A DNA stretch of 64,000 nt from Ruminococcus sp. (GTDB lineage: Bacteria > Bacillota > Clostridia > Oscillospirales > Ruminococcaceae), in contig JAHZHC010000002.1 in assembly GCA_019420505.1 (NCBI GenBank), positions 62,001 through 126,000 on the forward strand. The letters are read 5' to 3'. The number at the start of each line of letters is the position of its first letter. Position 1 is the stretch's first letter. Positions 8,613 to 17,360 of the stretch are shown here, piece after piece. The translations under genes were made by a program, and so were the position numbers. Below the pieces are notes generated by a model, which was given only the letters and a program-made list of their open reading frames with translations, did not search any database and had not been told where the DNA came from.

Positions 8613-8972
8613 ATGCTTTTTACCGAAATACTTAAGGATAATAAAATTTTTTTAAGATGTTTTAAAAAAGGAAGTTTTGTATCCTGTGAATATTTAACGG
8701 TATATTTTATACCGAATAAATCAGCATATAACAGGGTGGGAATATCTGTCGGGAAAAAACAAGGTAATGCAGTAAAAAGAAACAGAATAAAAAGAATTAT
8801 CAGAGCTGCATACAGATTAAATGAGGACAAGTTTCCTATTGGATATGATATTGTTTTTGCTGGAAGAAATAATATCTCTGAAAAGAAAACTCAGGATATA
8901 GAGAGTTTTATTAATAAAAGACTGTTAAAAAAAATGAATAATCAGAATTTTGAAAATAAGAAAACAAAATGA
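8613..8972 (+). CDS. rnpA: Ribonuclease P protein component
   Basis: The protein cofactor of RNase P, which removes 5' leaders from tRNA precursors. The 119-residue basic protein carries the family motif around residues 50-65 (NAVKRNRIKRIIRAAYR), the RNR-type RNA-binding helix, after VGISVGKKQG. Length is typical. The start is an ATG with AGAGG 5 bases upstream. It overlaps yidD by 4 bases, so the two are translationally coupled. The RNA subunit (rnpB) was not found in this window. Confidence 0.96.
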   Translation: MLFTEILKDNKIFLRCFKKGSFVSCEYLTVYFIPNKSAYNRVGISVGKKQGNAVKRNRIKRIIRAAYRLNEDKFPIGYDIVFAGRNNISEKKTQDIESFINKRLLKKMNNQNFENKKTK

Positions 8973-9208
8973 GAAATATTCCGATATTTTTTATTAAAAT
9001 TTATAAAAAAATAATAAGTCCTTTGTTTCCGCCGAGGTGCAAATATTATCCTACATGTTCAAATTACAGTATTGAGGCTTTTAAAAAACATGGTATTGTT
9101 AAGGGTATTATATTGAGTTTCTGGCGTCTTTTAAGATGTAATCCTTTTTCAAAAGGCGGAATAGATTATGTTCCGGAAGAATTCATTATTTTTAAAATTA
9201 AAAAGTAA
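8969..9208 (+). CDS. yidD: Membrane protein insertion efficiency factor YidD
   Basis: A 79-residue protein with the YidD core FPPRCKYYPTCSNYSIEAFKKHG and LLRCNPFSKGGIDYVPE. The conserved cysteines (CKYYPTC, RCNPF) are present. YidD is a small membrane-associated factor thought to help YidC-dependent insertion; the exact mechanism is not settled. It starts inside the end of rnpA and lies 48 bases before yidC. Confidence 0.96.
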   Translation: MRNIPIFFIKIYKKIISPLFPPRCKYYPTCSNYSIEAFKKHGIVKGIILSFWRLLRCNPFSKGGIDYVPEEFIIFKIKK

Positions 9209-9256
9209 TTAAGTATAAATAAGTTCAGCAGAATTTTCTGCTAATGGAGGTTTTAA

Positions 9257-10567
9257 ATGAGTCTTTTAGCTACCCCTTTGGGTTGGATAATGAAATTATG
9301 TTATTCACTTGTAAAAAATTATGGAATTGCACTTTTGTTATTTACTTTAATTACACGTCTTGTTGTATTTCCTCTTAATGTTAAACAACAGAAAAGTACA
9401 GCAAGAATGTCAATGCTTAATCCTCAGCTTGAAAAAATAAGAAAAAAATATGCAAATAATAAGGAAAAGCTTAATGAAGAAACCATGAAGCTCTATAGTA
9501 AGGAAAATGTAAATCCTATGGCAAGCTGCCTTCCTATGGTAATTACTATGGTAATTCTTTTTTCTCTTATTCCTGTTATTTACGGACCGCTTACTTATAT
9601 ATCCAATGCTGAAAAAGAAGATGTAAAAACTTCAAATGAGCTTATTACAAATCTTTATGTAGCCAGTGACGAAATTAAATCCAAAGATACTTCGATTGAA
9701 GATTTAATAGCAAAGTATGAAAAGGATAATGCTGAAGATCCCTATAAGGAATTAAAAAAAGAACTTAGTGATAAAGATAAATATCCTAAAACTGCAAAGT
9801 CTATTGACAGTGACACGAAATGGAATTATTTTATCGATGCTGTAAAAAAGCATTCAGATATAGATAAATTTATTTTAGATGAAAATAATGTTTCAAAGAA
9901 TCTTGCTCAGTCAAGACCGGAGCTTATTACATTTGATTTTGTAAAAAAAGAAAATGGTAAGTTTGCCGATGTTTTACCTGAAAGTGTAAGACAAGAAGCT
10001 GAGAAAATAGATTATAAGTTTTTAGGAATTTCTTTGGGCGTTATACCTAAGTGGAAAAGCTGGACGGCATTGATTCCGATTGTTTCAGCTGTTTTACAGC
10101 TTCTTACCACTATTGTTTCTCAGAGATTTACTAAAAAGAATAATCCTGCTGCTGCAAACATGGGCGGCGGAATGAAGGCTATGTTCTATATTATGCCTAT
10201 ATTCTCATTGTGGATTTGTTTCTCATATCCGGCAGGACTTGGTCTTTATTGGATTTATTCATCACTTTTGGCACTTGTCCAGACTGTAGTTCTTAATGTT
10301 TTATATACACCTGCAAAAGTACAGGAAATGGTTAAAAAGGATATTGCAAAACAAAAGAAAAAGAATAAAAAGCCTTCAATGTTTGAAAAAGCTTTGGCAA
10401 TGCAGAATGGTAATGCTCCCGCTTCAGGTAATGACGATGATGAAGAGGAAGAAGAGGAAAGAAAGCTTTCTAAAGCTGAAATGAAAGAGCTGCAAAGAAA
10501 AAGAATAAATGAAGCAAGACGCCGTATGGCAGAAAAATATGGCGAAGATTATGAAGAAAAAGAATAA
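9257..10567 (+). CDS. yidC: Membrane insertase YidC/OxaI
   Basis: YidC inserts and folds membrane proteins, alone or with SecYEG. The 436-residue protein has the YidC core: a first transmembrane segment with GIALLLFTLITRLVVFPL, the coiled cytoplasmic hairpin ARMSMLNPQLEKIRKKY, and later segments ending in SYPAGLGLYWIYSSLLALVQ. Between the second and third core segments lies a loop of about 130 charged residues (roughly 118-255), longer than in Bacillus YidC. The C-terminal tail is basic and then very acidic (DDDDEEEEEER). No lipoprotein signal is seen. GGAGG precedes the ATG. Confidence 0.95.
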   Translation: MSLLATPLGWIMKLCYSLVKNYGIALLLFTLITRLVVFPLNVKQQKSTARMSMLNPQLEKIRKKYANNKEKLNEETMKLYSKENVNPMASCLPMVITMVILFSLIPVIYGPLTYISNAEKEDVKTSNELITNLYVASDEIKSKDTSIEDLIAKYEKDNAEDPYKELKKELSDKDKYPKTAKSIDSDTKWNYFIDAVKKHSDIDKFILDENNVSKNLAQSRPELITFDFVKKENGKFADVLPESVRQEAEKIDYKFLGISLGVIPKWKSWTALIPIVSAVLQLLTTIVSQRFTKKNNPAAANMGGGMKAMFYIMPIFSLWICFSYPAGLGLYWIYSSLLALVQTVVLNVLYTPAKVQEMVKKDIAKQKKKNKKPSMFEKALAMQNGNAPASGNDDDEEEEEERKLSKAEMKELQRKRINEARRRMAEKYGEDYEEKE

Positions 10568-10593
10568 TAATAATAACGAGAGGAGTCTTAATA

Positions 10594-11373
10594 ATGAAAA
10601 AGATTTTCACCGCTGCAACAGTGGAAGAAGCAAAACAGCTTGCATGTGAAGAATTTCAGAAAGAAGAAAACAAAATAACTTTTAATATCCTTGAAGAACC
10701 TAAGAAAAGTCTTTTCGGAAAAATTAAAGGAGAGGCGAAGATTGAGGCTGAGTATGAGGTTACAAAAACAGATATTGCTGTTAAATATATAAAAGATATA
10801 CTTAGTGTAATGGGTATAGAAAATGTTTCTTTTAATATTTCTGAGTTGGAAAATGGCTGTTTAATGGAAATAAACGGTGACGGTATGGATGAAGTGTTGG
10901 GTAAAAAGGGAGAATTGCTTGACTCACTTCAATATCTATCATCTTTGGTATGCAATAAAATTGACAGAGAATATTTCAGAATTGCTCTTGATTGCAATAA
11001 TTTCAGAGAAAAAAGAAAAGAACAGCTTGAACAGCTTGCAGTTAAAATTGCAAACAGCGTAAAGAAAAATGGAAGATCATCTGCACTTGAACCAATGAAT
11101 CCGTACGAAAGACGTATAATTCATGCCGCAGTTTCTGAGATTGAAGGAGTAACATCAAAATCAACAGGCGAAGATCCTTACAGAAAAGTAATTATCAGTT
11201 CTACAGAAAAAAGAAGATATAATGATAATTATAAGGGCGGAAACCGCAGAGGAAAACGTGACAGAAAACCAAAAGCTCATTTTGATATTACAACAAGCTT
11301 TGAAAAGGATTATAAAAAACCAAAGCCTGAAGATAATCTTGACGCAGGACTTTACGGAAAAATAGAATTTTAA
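10594..11373 (+). CDS. jag: Jag/KhpB RNA-binding protein (SpoIIIJ-associated)
   Basis: A 259-residue RNA-binding protein. The N-terminal Jag domain (KIFTAATVEEAKQLACEEF) is followed by a KH domain with a GKKGELLDSLQYL loop near residues 104-116. The R3H domain (MNPYERRIIHAAVSEIEGV, then TGEDPYRKV) comes next, then a basic tail. KhpB proteins act with KhpA in RNA binding that affects cell division and envelope growth in other Firmicutes. It follows yidC by 26 bases and ends 7 bases before a strong terminator, closing the rpmH operon. Confidence 0.95.
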   Translation: MKKIFTAATVEEAKQLACEEFQKEENKITFNILEEPKKSLFGKIKGEAKIEAEYEVTKTDIAVKYIKDILSVMGIENVSFNISELENGCLMEINGDGMDEVLGKKGELLDSLQYLSSLVCNKIDREYFRIALDCNNFREKRKEQLEQLAVKIANSVKKNGRSSALEPMNPYERRIIHAAVSEIEGVTSKSTGEDPYRKVIISSTEKRRYNDNYKGGNRRGKRDRKPKAHFDITTSFEKDYKKPKPEDNLDAGLYGKIEF

Positions 11374-11380
11374 TCGGTTA

Positions 11381-11412
11381 ACGGATAATCAATTCAGATT
11401 ATCCGTTTTTTT
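11381..11412 (+). terminator. Terminator after jag
   Basis: Perfect 10-bp stem (ACGGATAATC with GATTATCCGT), 6-base loop, followed by seven or more T residues. Confidence 0.9.
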
Positions 11413-11449
11413 GTGTAACTTTTTATTAAATTCAGTGTATATATAAGTG

Positions 11450-11476
11450 AAAACGTTTTTATATCATTGCAATGAT
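11450..11476 (+). promoter_or_regulatory. Two palindromes upstream of the sigma factor gene
   Basis: AAAACGTTTT (11450-11459) and the 14-bp perfect palindrome ATCATTGCAATGAT (11463-11476) lie just before the sigma gene. Both are operator-like; the regulator is unknown. Confidence 0.4.
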
Positions 11477-11502
11477 GCAAGTAAAGGTTTGGTTTGATTT
11501 TG

Positions 11503-12039
11503 ATGGAAAAGATTCTTATTGAAAAATTGAAAAATAATGATCCAAAAGCTTTAGATTTAATAATTGAAAAATATTCTTCTTATATTTTTACGGTTGCAAA
11601 AAATTTTTCTCAGAATATGCTTTCAGAAGAAGATATACAAGAAATAGTATGTGATGTTTTTATTTCATTGTGGAAAAACAAAGATAAAATAATAAGTGAA
11701 AAACCAATTGTTCCGTATCTTTCGATGATAGCAAAAAATTGCGTAAAAAATAAGTTCAGACATAACAGCAAAAGAGATTGTTTATTTTTAAAAGACAATT
11801 TTCCGGACAAAGATTTTTTTGAAAATTTCGAAAAAAATCTTGCTGTTGAATACGTTTTTGAGGCAATGGAGAATTTATCTGAAATGCATAAGGAAATTTT
11901 TATCAGATATTATTTTTATGGAGAAAAAGTACTGGATATTTCAAATCTATTGACTATATCGGAATCAAATGTAAAAATATCTTTACACAGGGCAAGAAAA
12001 AAGGTTAAAAAATTTCTGGCGGAAAGGGGATTTAAGTAA
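11503..12039 (+). CDS. ECF-type RNA polymerase sigma factor
   Basis: A sigma-70 family protein of about 178 residues with only regions 2 and 4, the ECF layout. Region 2 runs from DLIIEKYSSYIFTVAKNFSQ through VCDVFISLWKNKDKI. Region 4 has the helix-turn-helix VLDISNLLTISESNVKISLH followed by RARKKVKKFL. I use the ATG at 11503; a TTG at 11494 is closer (5 bases) to AAAGG and is also possible. The next gene, one base after the stop, encodes a small membrane-anchored protein that is probably its partner. The signal sensed and the target promoters are unknown; the adjacent htrA is a reasonable but untested target. Confidence 0.88.
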   Translation: MEKILIEKLKNNDPKALDLIIEKYSSYIFTVAKNFSQNMLSEEDIQEIVCDVFISLWKNKDKIISEKPIVPYLSMIAKNCVKNKFRHNSKRDCLFLKDNFPDKDFFENFEKNLAVEYVFEAMENLSEMHKEIFIRYYFYGEKVLDISNLLTISESNVKISLHRARKKVKKFLAERGFK

Positions 12040-12040
12040 T

Positions 12041-12436
12041 ATGAAGAAAAATGAAGAAATTTTACCGGTAATAAAAAAAGAATTATCTGCCGAAACAAAA
12101 GAAAAAATAAAAATATCTGTCAGAAAAAAAATAGTTTGTAATAATGAAAGTGAGGAAAATATAATGGGAACTACAAAGAAAAGAATTAAGCCTTTGATTA
12201 TAGCTGCTGCAATTGTCGCTATATCAGCAGCGTCAGTTGTTTCAGTAAATGCAGCAACCGACGGAGCACTTTTTACAAAAGTTAAAATGATAGTAAACGG
12301 ACAGGAAACAGAAAAAGAAGCTGAAATTATAGATAATAAAGATGGAAGTTTTACTTTGAAATTCGATGTTGACGAAAATGAAAGCAGTGCAAGTATAGAA
12401 TTCAGTGACGAATTTTTAAGTGAAACGGAAAAGTAA
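12041..12436 (+). CDS. Small single-pass membrane protein, possible anti-sigma factor
   Basis: A 131-residue protein with a cytoplasmic, lysine- and glutamate-rich N-terminus (about 48 residues). A transmembrane helix near residues 51-70 (PLIIAAAIVAISAASVVSV) follows, then an acidic extracellular domain of about 60 residues. No zinc-binding anti-sigma motif (HxxxCxxC) is visible. Placement one base after an ECF sigma stop and the topology suggest an anti-sigma role. This is inference from context; I recognise no family. A terminator follows directly. Confidence 0.7.
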   Translation: MKKNEEILPVIKKELSAETKEKIKISVRKKIVCNNESEENIMGTTKKRIKPLIIAAAIVAISAASVVSVNAATDGALFTKVKMIVNGQETEKEAEIIDNKDGSFTLKFDVDENESSASIEFSDEFLSETEK

Positions 12437-12449
12437 AAAATTATAACTA

Positions 12450-12476
12450 ACGAGCCGCAAAGTTGCGGCTCGTTTT
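12450..12476 (+). terminator. Terminator after the sigma/anti-sigma pair
   Basis: Perfect 11-bp stem ACGAGCCGCAA with TTGCGGCTCGT, 2-base loop, then TTTTG. Confidence 0.85.
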
Positions 12477-12634
12477 GTATATAAAATAATTTGAAAAATA
12501 ACTACAGATAATAAATACATATTTTTACGGATATTATCATGAAGTTATCACATTTGGGGGTATAATATAAGTATAACATAAGTTAGGATAAGTTATTTCC
12601 TCTTGCGCAGGAGTTTTATAAAGGAGAGATTAAA

Positions 12635-14047
12635 ATGTATAACTTTGATAATAATGAAAATCAAAACAATCAGAATCAGACTAATCAAAATGTACAAAAT
12701 GGTTTTCAGAATTATAATAACGAAAATTTAAATGAATTTTCTTATACTCCGGAAAAAAATAATAAAAAACATAAAAGAATACTTACCGCTGTTATTGCAA
12801 TGCTCAGCGTTGTGGCAATAGGAGCAACTTCAATTGTAGGATATTCTCTTATAACCGGAAATACCTTAGGAATAAACATAAAATCAGATAACAATTCTGC
12901 AGGAAATATTGTTAATAAAAATAATTCTGCAAAAATTGACAGAGGAGAGCTTCCGACTTTAATTCAGCTTGCAACTCCAACTGATGCTATGCAGATTCCG
13001 GATATTGTAGAAAAAGTTTCTCCGTCAGTCGTAGGAATTTCCTGTATGACTGCGTCCGGAACTGTTACAGGCACAGGTATTATTATGAGCGAGGACGGAT
13101 ATATTATAACCAATGCTCATGTAGTTGACGGAGCAGAAGCTATTTCAGTTGTGCTTCCCAATAATTATACAGATACAACAAAAGAAGATGACAGCAGTAA
13201 AAAAACGGATGCGTTGCTGAAAGACAGTGACGATCAAAAGGCTATTGAAGCTGAACTTATCGGAAAAGATGTTCAAACAGATATTGCCGTAGTTAAAATA
13301 AATCAAAAGGGATTAACAGCAGCAGAGTTCGGCACTTCTGCAGAAGTTAAGGTGGGTGAAGTTTCAATAGTTATCGGAAACCCCCTCGGACTTAACCTTG
13401 CCAATTCTGTTACAGCAGGAATTATTTCAGCTACAGACAGAACTCTGACTATCGAAGACAGAACAATGAATCTTATTCAAACAGATGCGTCAATTAATTC
13501 AGGAAATTCAGGCGGTCCTTTAATCAATGCATATGGACAGGTTATAGGCATTACTTCAGCAAAAGTAGCTTCAACCTATGGCGAGGGACTGGGCTTTGCA
13601 ATTCCTATAGATGAAGCAATTCCGATTATTAAGGATCTTATGGAAAACGGATACGTTACAGGAAGACCTACATTGGGAATAAGTGGTCTTAATATTACTG
13701 AGATTTATTCTGAGTATTACGGCGTGCCAAGAGGATTTATTGTAAAAAGCGTTGAAGCAGGAAGTGCTGCAGAAAAAGCAGGAATAAAAACTGAGGATAT
13801 TATCGTCGGTATAGAAGGAAATCTCATTGAATCTATTGAAGAATTTAATCAGGTAAAAGAAAAATATAAAGCCGGAGATAAAATTACTGTGTCCCTTTAC
13901 AGAAATAAAAAAATTGTAGACGTAGATGTAGTTCTCGGTGAATATATAGCCGATGAGGATACAACCAATAATAATAACAATAAGAATAATAATCAGCAAA
14001 GTCTGGAGGATTTCTATAATAACTTCGGCAATCAGTTCGGATTTTAA
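12635..14047 (+). CDS. HtrA/DegP-type serine protease with PDZ domain
   Basis: A 470-residue membrane-anchored trypsin-like protease. The cytoplasmic N-terminus is rich in asparagine and glutamine; a transmembrane segment follows (about residues 49-72, ILTAVIAMLSVVAIGATSIV). The protease domain carries the catalytic triad: His in TNAHVVDG, Asp in QTDIAVVKI and Ser in NSGNSGGPL. A PDZ domain runs from about residue 345 (RPTLGISGLNI to KITVSLYRNKK), and the tail is again Asn-rich. HtrA proteases degrade misfolded exported proteins. Its RBS is GGAGAG before ATG. It lies beside an ECF sigma gene, a common pairing for envelope stress, though cotranscription is broken by a terminator. Confidence 0.95.
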   Translation: MYNFDNNENQNNQNQTNQNVQNGFQNYNNENLNEFSYTPEKNNKKHKRILTAVIAMLSVVAIGATSIVGYSLITGNTLGINIKSDNNSAGNIVNKNNSAKIDRGELPTLIQLATPTDAMQIPDIVEKVSPSVVGISCMTASGTVTGTGIIMSEDGYIITNAHVVDGAEAISVVLPNNYTDTTKEDDSSKKTDALLKDSDDQKAIEAELIGKDVQTDIAVVKINQKGLTAAEFGTSAEVKVGEVSIVIGNPLGLNLANSVTAGIISATDRTLTIEDRTMNLIQTDASINSGNSGGPLINAYGQVIGITSAKVASTYGEGLGFAIPIDEAIPIIKDLMENGYVTGRPTLGISGLNITEIYSEYYGVPRGFIVKSVEAGSAAEKAGIKTEDIIVGIEGNLIESIEEFNQVKEKYKAGDKITVSLYRNKKIVDVDVVLGEYIADEDTTNNNNNKNNNQQSLEDFYNNFGNQFGF

Positions 14048-14125
14048 GTGAAATCTGAATACGCATAAAATGCGGAGATAACAAAGCTTTCTTCATAATT
14101 TTTTTCATATTCTTTTACTTCAGGC

Positions 14126-14159
14126 AAAAGGCTGCTCCTTTTTTAGGGAACAGCCTTTT
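14126..14159 (+). terminator. Terminator-like hairpin after htrA
   Basis: Stem AAAAGGCTG (14126-14134) with CAGCCTTTT (14151-14159). The T run forms part of the stem; the trailing sequence is not a long T tract. Confidence 0.65.
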
Positions 14160-14213
14160 GTCGTAATAAAAAATTATTTGTTTTGATTTTGTACTTGCCT
14201 AATTTGTTATTAT

Positions 14214-15632
14214 GTGATAAAATTAATATGGAATGATATTAAAAAAATGAGAAAAAGGAGAAAAACATTGGTTTATACTGATTTGCTGTTTTTTCTGTGC
14301 GTGTTGCCTTTTTCGGTCTTACTTTCTTTTCTTGATCGAAGCACAGAGTATAAAAACTTAATATTGATTTTAACATCACTTTTAATATTCAGTTGGGGTA
14401 AACCTTTTGGAGTGTGCCTGCTGTTTTTAACGTCTGTAACAGAGTGGATGATCTCAAAATGGATAGAAAAAAATAAAAAAGAGCAAAAAAATAATTTTCT
14501 TCCGCTTTTTATAGATGTTTTAATTAATCTGTCTGTTTTCTTTGTGTTTACAGAAAATTTTCTTTACATTGGAAATGATGTATTTAATATTGGGAAAAGC
14601 CTTGCGTCTATCGGAATTTTCTTTTATATAATCAGAGGAATTTCATATGTATATGACGTTTTTAAGGGGAAAATCAAAGCAGAAAAGAATGTTTTCTGCG
14701 TCCTCACATATATGTGTGCGTATTTCTTTATGCCCGTAGGACCGGTTGTCAGATATGGAGAAATTGAACCCTACATAAGAAACAGAAAGCTTTCTTTAGA
14801 CGGTATGACAAATGGATTGAATAGTTTTATTTACGGCCTTGGAAAAGCGGTTATTATTGCGCCGGTTCTGAGAAAAATAGGTGAAGCAGGTCTGCGCCTT
14901 GAGGATATTATCGGCTGTTGGACAGGCTCCGTTTGTATGCTTGGATTTGCATATTTCCTGTTTACAGGCTTTTGTGATATGTCATGGGGACTATCGAAAA
15001 TATATGGTTTTGAGTTTAAGAAAAATTATCAAAGCCTTGGTATTGCCGGAGTTTATAAGGGTGTGATAAAAAGCTGCGCAACATCGTTATATGAATTTTT
15101 TGAAGAAGTTATCAGCGACTTGCCCATAAAGTATAAAAGCTTAGCGATAGTAATTTTATCAGTTCTGACAGCATTTATGTTTAACCAAAGTCTGTTATTT
15201 TTAATAATAGGAATCATAATTGGTCTTGTTATAATTTTAGAGAAAACAACGCTTAACAAAAAACTTGAGAAAATGCCTTCATGGATCAAATTTTTCTGGA
15301 CTTATGCTATCAGCTTTCTCTTGTTAGGCGGATTGTTCAGCGACGGATTTAAAGACTGGGCAAAATGGTTTTCAGGACTTTTCGGTATAAGCAATAAATA
15401 TACATTGAGCGTTGCCGTGAAGTATGCACTGATAAATAATATATTTATTGTGATTATTGCATTTCTTATAATTCTTGCTCCTTTGAGAAAAAAGATAATT
15501 CGAAAAACAGAAGTCTATTCGGAAGCTTCTGCGGAGAATTACGGAAAGATAAGCATAATAAAAACCATTATTACAGCATTGATTTTTATAGCATGTATAA
15601 TTGTCATAACGTCCACGAATATACAGATTTAA
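14214..15632 (+). CDS. MBOAT-family membrane protein without catalytic histidine
   Basis: A 472-residue polytopic membrane protein resembling AlgI/DltB-type MBOAT O-acyltransferases. Recognisable are the early SLLIFSWGKPFGVCLLFLTSV segment, the family block VGPVVRYGEIEPYI (compare AGPIVRY in AlgI) and FTGFCDMSWGLSKIYGFEFKKNY (compare FSGYSDMAIGLA). The part that should contain FWRRWHISLS and the catalytic WHG histidine is replaced by KSCATSLYEFF and FMFNQSLLF. I find no histidine anywhere in the protein. It starts at a GTG (14214) without a clear RBS. It is followed by a truncated DHHW-like protein, the usual MBOAT partner type. It is therefore probably a non-acylating member, or it uses an unknown chemistry. 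Confidence 0.75.
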   Translation: MIKLIWNDIKKMRKRRKTLVYTDLLFFLCVLPFSVLLSFLDRSTEYKNLILILTSLLIFSWGKPFGVCLLFLTSVTEWMISKWIEKNKKEQKNNFLPLFIDVLINLSVFFVFTENFLYIGNDVFNIGKSLASIGIFFYIIRGISYVYDVFKGKIKAEKNVFCVLTYMCAYFFMPVGPVVRYGEIEPYIRNRKLSLDGMTNGLNSFIYGLGKAVIIAPVLRKIGEAGLRLEDIIGCWTGSVCMLGFAYFLFTGFCDMSWGLSKIYGFEFKKNYQSLGIAGVYKGVIKSCATSLYEFFEEVISDLPIKYKSLAIVILSVLTAFMFNQSLLFLIIGIIIGLVIILEKTTLNKKLEKMPSWIKFFWTYAISFLLLGGLFSDGFKDWAKWFSGLFGISNKYTLSVAVKYALINNIFIVIIAFLIILAPLRKKIIRKTEVYSEASAENYGKISIIKTIITALIFIACIIVITSTNIQI

Positions 15633-15648
15633 ATAATCGGAGAGTATT

Positions 15649-16383
15649 ATGAAAAAACAAATTAATTCAAAAGAATCAAAAGAAAAAACAGAAGAATATA
15701 TAATGCCTGCCGAATGTGAGAAAAGTGAACAGGAACTGGAACAAATAAGTATTGAGGAAAGAAAAACTCATTATACAATAATTAATTTTTTTGTTTTGGT
15801 ATTAATTGCACTTGTGGCATCCGCAGTATTTATGCTGCTGACGGGGGAAAAAAGACCTGCTAAAATTGAGAATCCTTTAACATTTAAAACATTTCTTTCA
15901 GGACAGTTTACTAAAAATATTCAGGAAAGTTATATAAAATCCTTGCCTTATCCCTATGAGTTTAAAAATGCCAATGAAAAATTCACTTATTTTTATGGGA
16001 TAGGAAATAAGATAGAAAAGTTTAAGGATGATAATGACGGGCCTGTTATAATTTCTGATGAAGAAATAGAAAAGAAAAAGATCAGTGTTAAACAAAATGA
16101 GGAAAAGCCTGTGGATAACGATTCAGCATCGGAAGGCTCAGAAGCTGATGAAACAACAAAAAAGAAAGCTACTTCAAAAAAGAAAACAGAAACAGGTTCT
16201 CAGCGTGTTGATACAACCACACGCAGAACAACGACACAAACAACTACAACGGAAGAAACAACTACTCTTACTACCACAAATAATAATCCGCCTGATGTAA
16301 CTGTAAAAACAACTATTCCTCCATCAATTACTTATAATTACAGCGACAATGAAATTGCAGCAGAAAATGGCGAGGAGGAATAA
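15649..16383 (+). CDS. Membrane-anchored protein resembling the N-terminus of DHHW (AlgJ/DltD-like) partners
   Basis: A 244-residue protein: acidic cytoplasmic N-terminus, one transmembrane helix near residues 46-64 (INFFVLVLIALVASAVFML), then a short segment (FKTFLSGQFTKNIQESYI, then ANEKFTYFYGIGNK). That segment resembles the membrane-proximal part of DHHW proteins that pair with MBOAT acyltransferases. The catalytic SGNH-like DHHW domain is absent. Instead there is a lysine/glutamate stretch and a threonine-rich linker with many TTT runs, ending PPSITYNYSD. The reading frame is intact, so this is not a fresh frameshift. It lies 16 bases after the MBOAT gene; the following gene's RBS is inside its 3' end. 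Confidence 0.65.
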   Translation: MKKQINSKESKEKTEEYIMPAECEKSEQELEQISIEERKTHYTIINFFVLVLIALVASAVFMLLTGEKRPAKIENPLTFKTFLSGQFTKNIQESYIKSLPYPYEFKNANEKFTYFYGIGNKIEKFKDDNDGPVIISDEEIEKKKISVKQNEEKPVDNDSASEGSEADETTKKKATSKKKTETGSQRVDTTTRRTTTQTTTTEETTTLTTTNNNPPDVTVKTTIPPSITYNYSDNEIAAENGEEE

Positions 16384-16389
16384 TTAGGT

Positions 16390-17337
16390 TTGAAACCAAA
16401 AGAAAATCCCTTTGAATTTTCTGATGATAATAAAAGATATCAAACATATAACTACTATCTCAGAAAAAAATTCGGTAAAAAAGTTTTTAAGGTTCCTCTT
16501 AATGTGGATCTGGGCTGTCCTAATAGGGACGGAACAAAAGGATCAGGCGGCTGTATATTCTGTTCTGCGAAAAAAAGCGGAGATTTTGCCGGAGATCCTT
16601 GTGATGATATAAAATCGCAGTTTAATTATATTAAAGAAAAAATGCATAAAAAGTGGCATGAAGGTCTTTATATACCCTATTTTCAGGCAGGAACCAATAC
16701 TTACGCAAAAACACAAACTCTGAGAAATATGTATTATACAGCGCTTGAATTTGATAACGTAGTTGGACTGAGTATTGCCACACGAGCCGATTGTATAACT
16801 GAAGAAACTGCCGATTTACTTTATGAAATATCAAAGAAAACATATCTAACGGTGGAGCTTGGCTTGCAAAGTATCTATGACAGAACTGCGGAAATTTGTA
16901 ATAGGTGTCATACCTATGAAGAATTCATTTCCGGGTTTGATATGCTGAAAAAACGTGGTATAAATGTCTGTGTACATATCATAAACGGTCTGCCTTCTGA
17001 AACAAAGGAAATGATGATCCAAACAGCCAAAACAGTAGGTGCGCTTGGCATACATAGTATAAAAATTCATCTTTTGCATATTCTAAAAGGAACAAAACTT
17101 GCTCAAATGTATGAAAATAATGAGTTTTCAGTAATGTCACTTGAGGAATATGTGGATACCGTATGTGAACAGTTGAAAGTATTGCCAAAAGAGGTGATAA
17201 TACAGCGTGTGACAGGGGACGGCGCAAAGGACGATTTAATTGCACCGCTTTGGAGCCTTAAAAAATTCTGTGTAATGAATGAAATAGATAAAAAAATGGC
17301 AAAGGAAAATTGGTGGCAGGGGAAATCAGTTGATTAA
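16390..17337 (+). CDS. Radical SAM protein, YhcC/TIGR01212 type
   Basis: A 315-residue radical SAM enzyme of uncharacterised function. The N-terminus has NPFEFSDDNKRYQTYNYYL, then the family's unusual iron-sulfur motif LGCPNRDGTKGSGGCIFCS. Here the first cysteine is far from the other two rather than in the usual CxxxCxxC spacing. Further conserved blocks are YFQAGTNTYA and LGLQSIYDRT. The start is a TTG at 16390 with AGGAGG 11 bases upstream; the next in-frame Met is deep inside the conserved region. It is packed between the DHHW-like gene and a second radical SAM gene. Confidence 0.92.
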   Translation: MKPKENPFEFSDDNKRYQTYNYYLRKKFGKKVFKVPLNVDLGCPNRDGTKGSGGCIFCSAKKSGDFAGDPCDDIKSQFNYIKEKMHKKWHEGLYIPYFQAGTNTYAKTQTLRNMYYTALEFDNVVGLSIATRADCITEETADLLYEISKKTYLTVELGLQSIYDRTAEICNRCHTYEEFISGFDMLKKRGINVCVHIINGLPSETKEMMIQTAKTVGALGIHSIKIHLLHILKGTKLAQMYENNEFSVMSLEEYVDTVCEQLKVLPKEVIIQRVTGDGAKDDLIAPLWSLKKFCVMNEIDKKMAKENWWQGKSVD

Positions 17338-17360
17338 TATATTTGAAAGGATTGATAATA

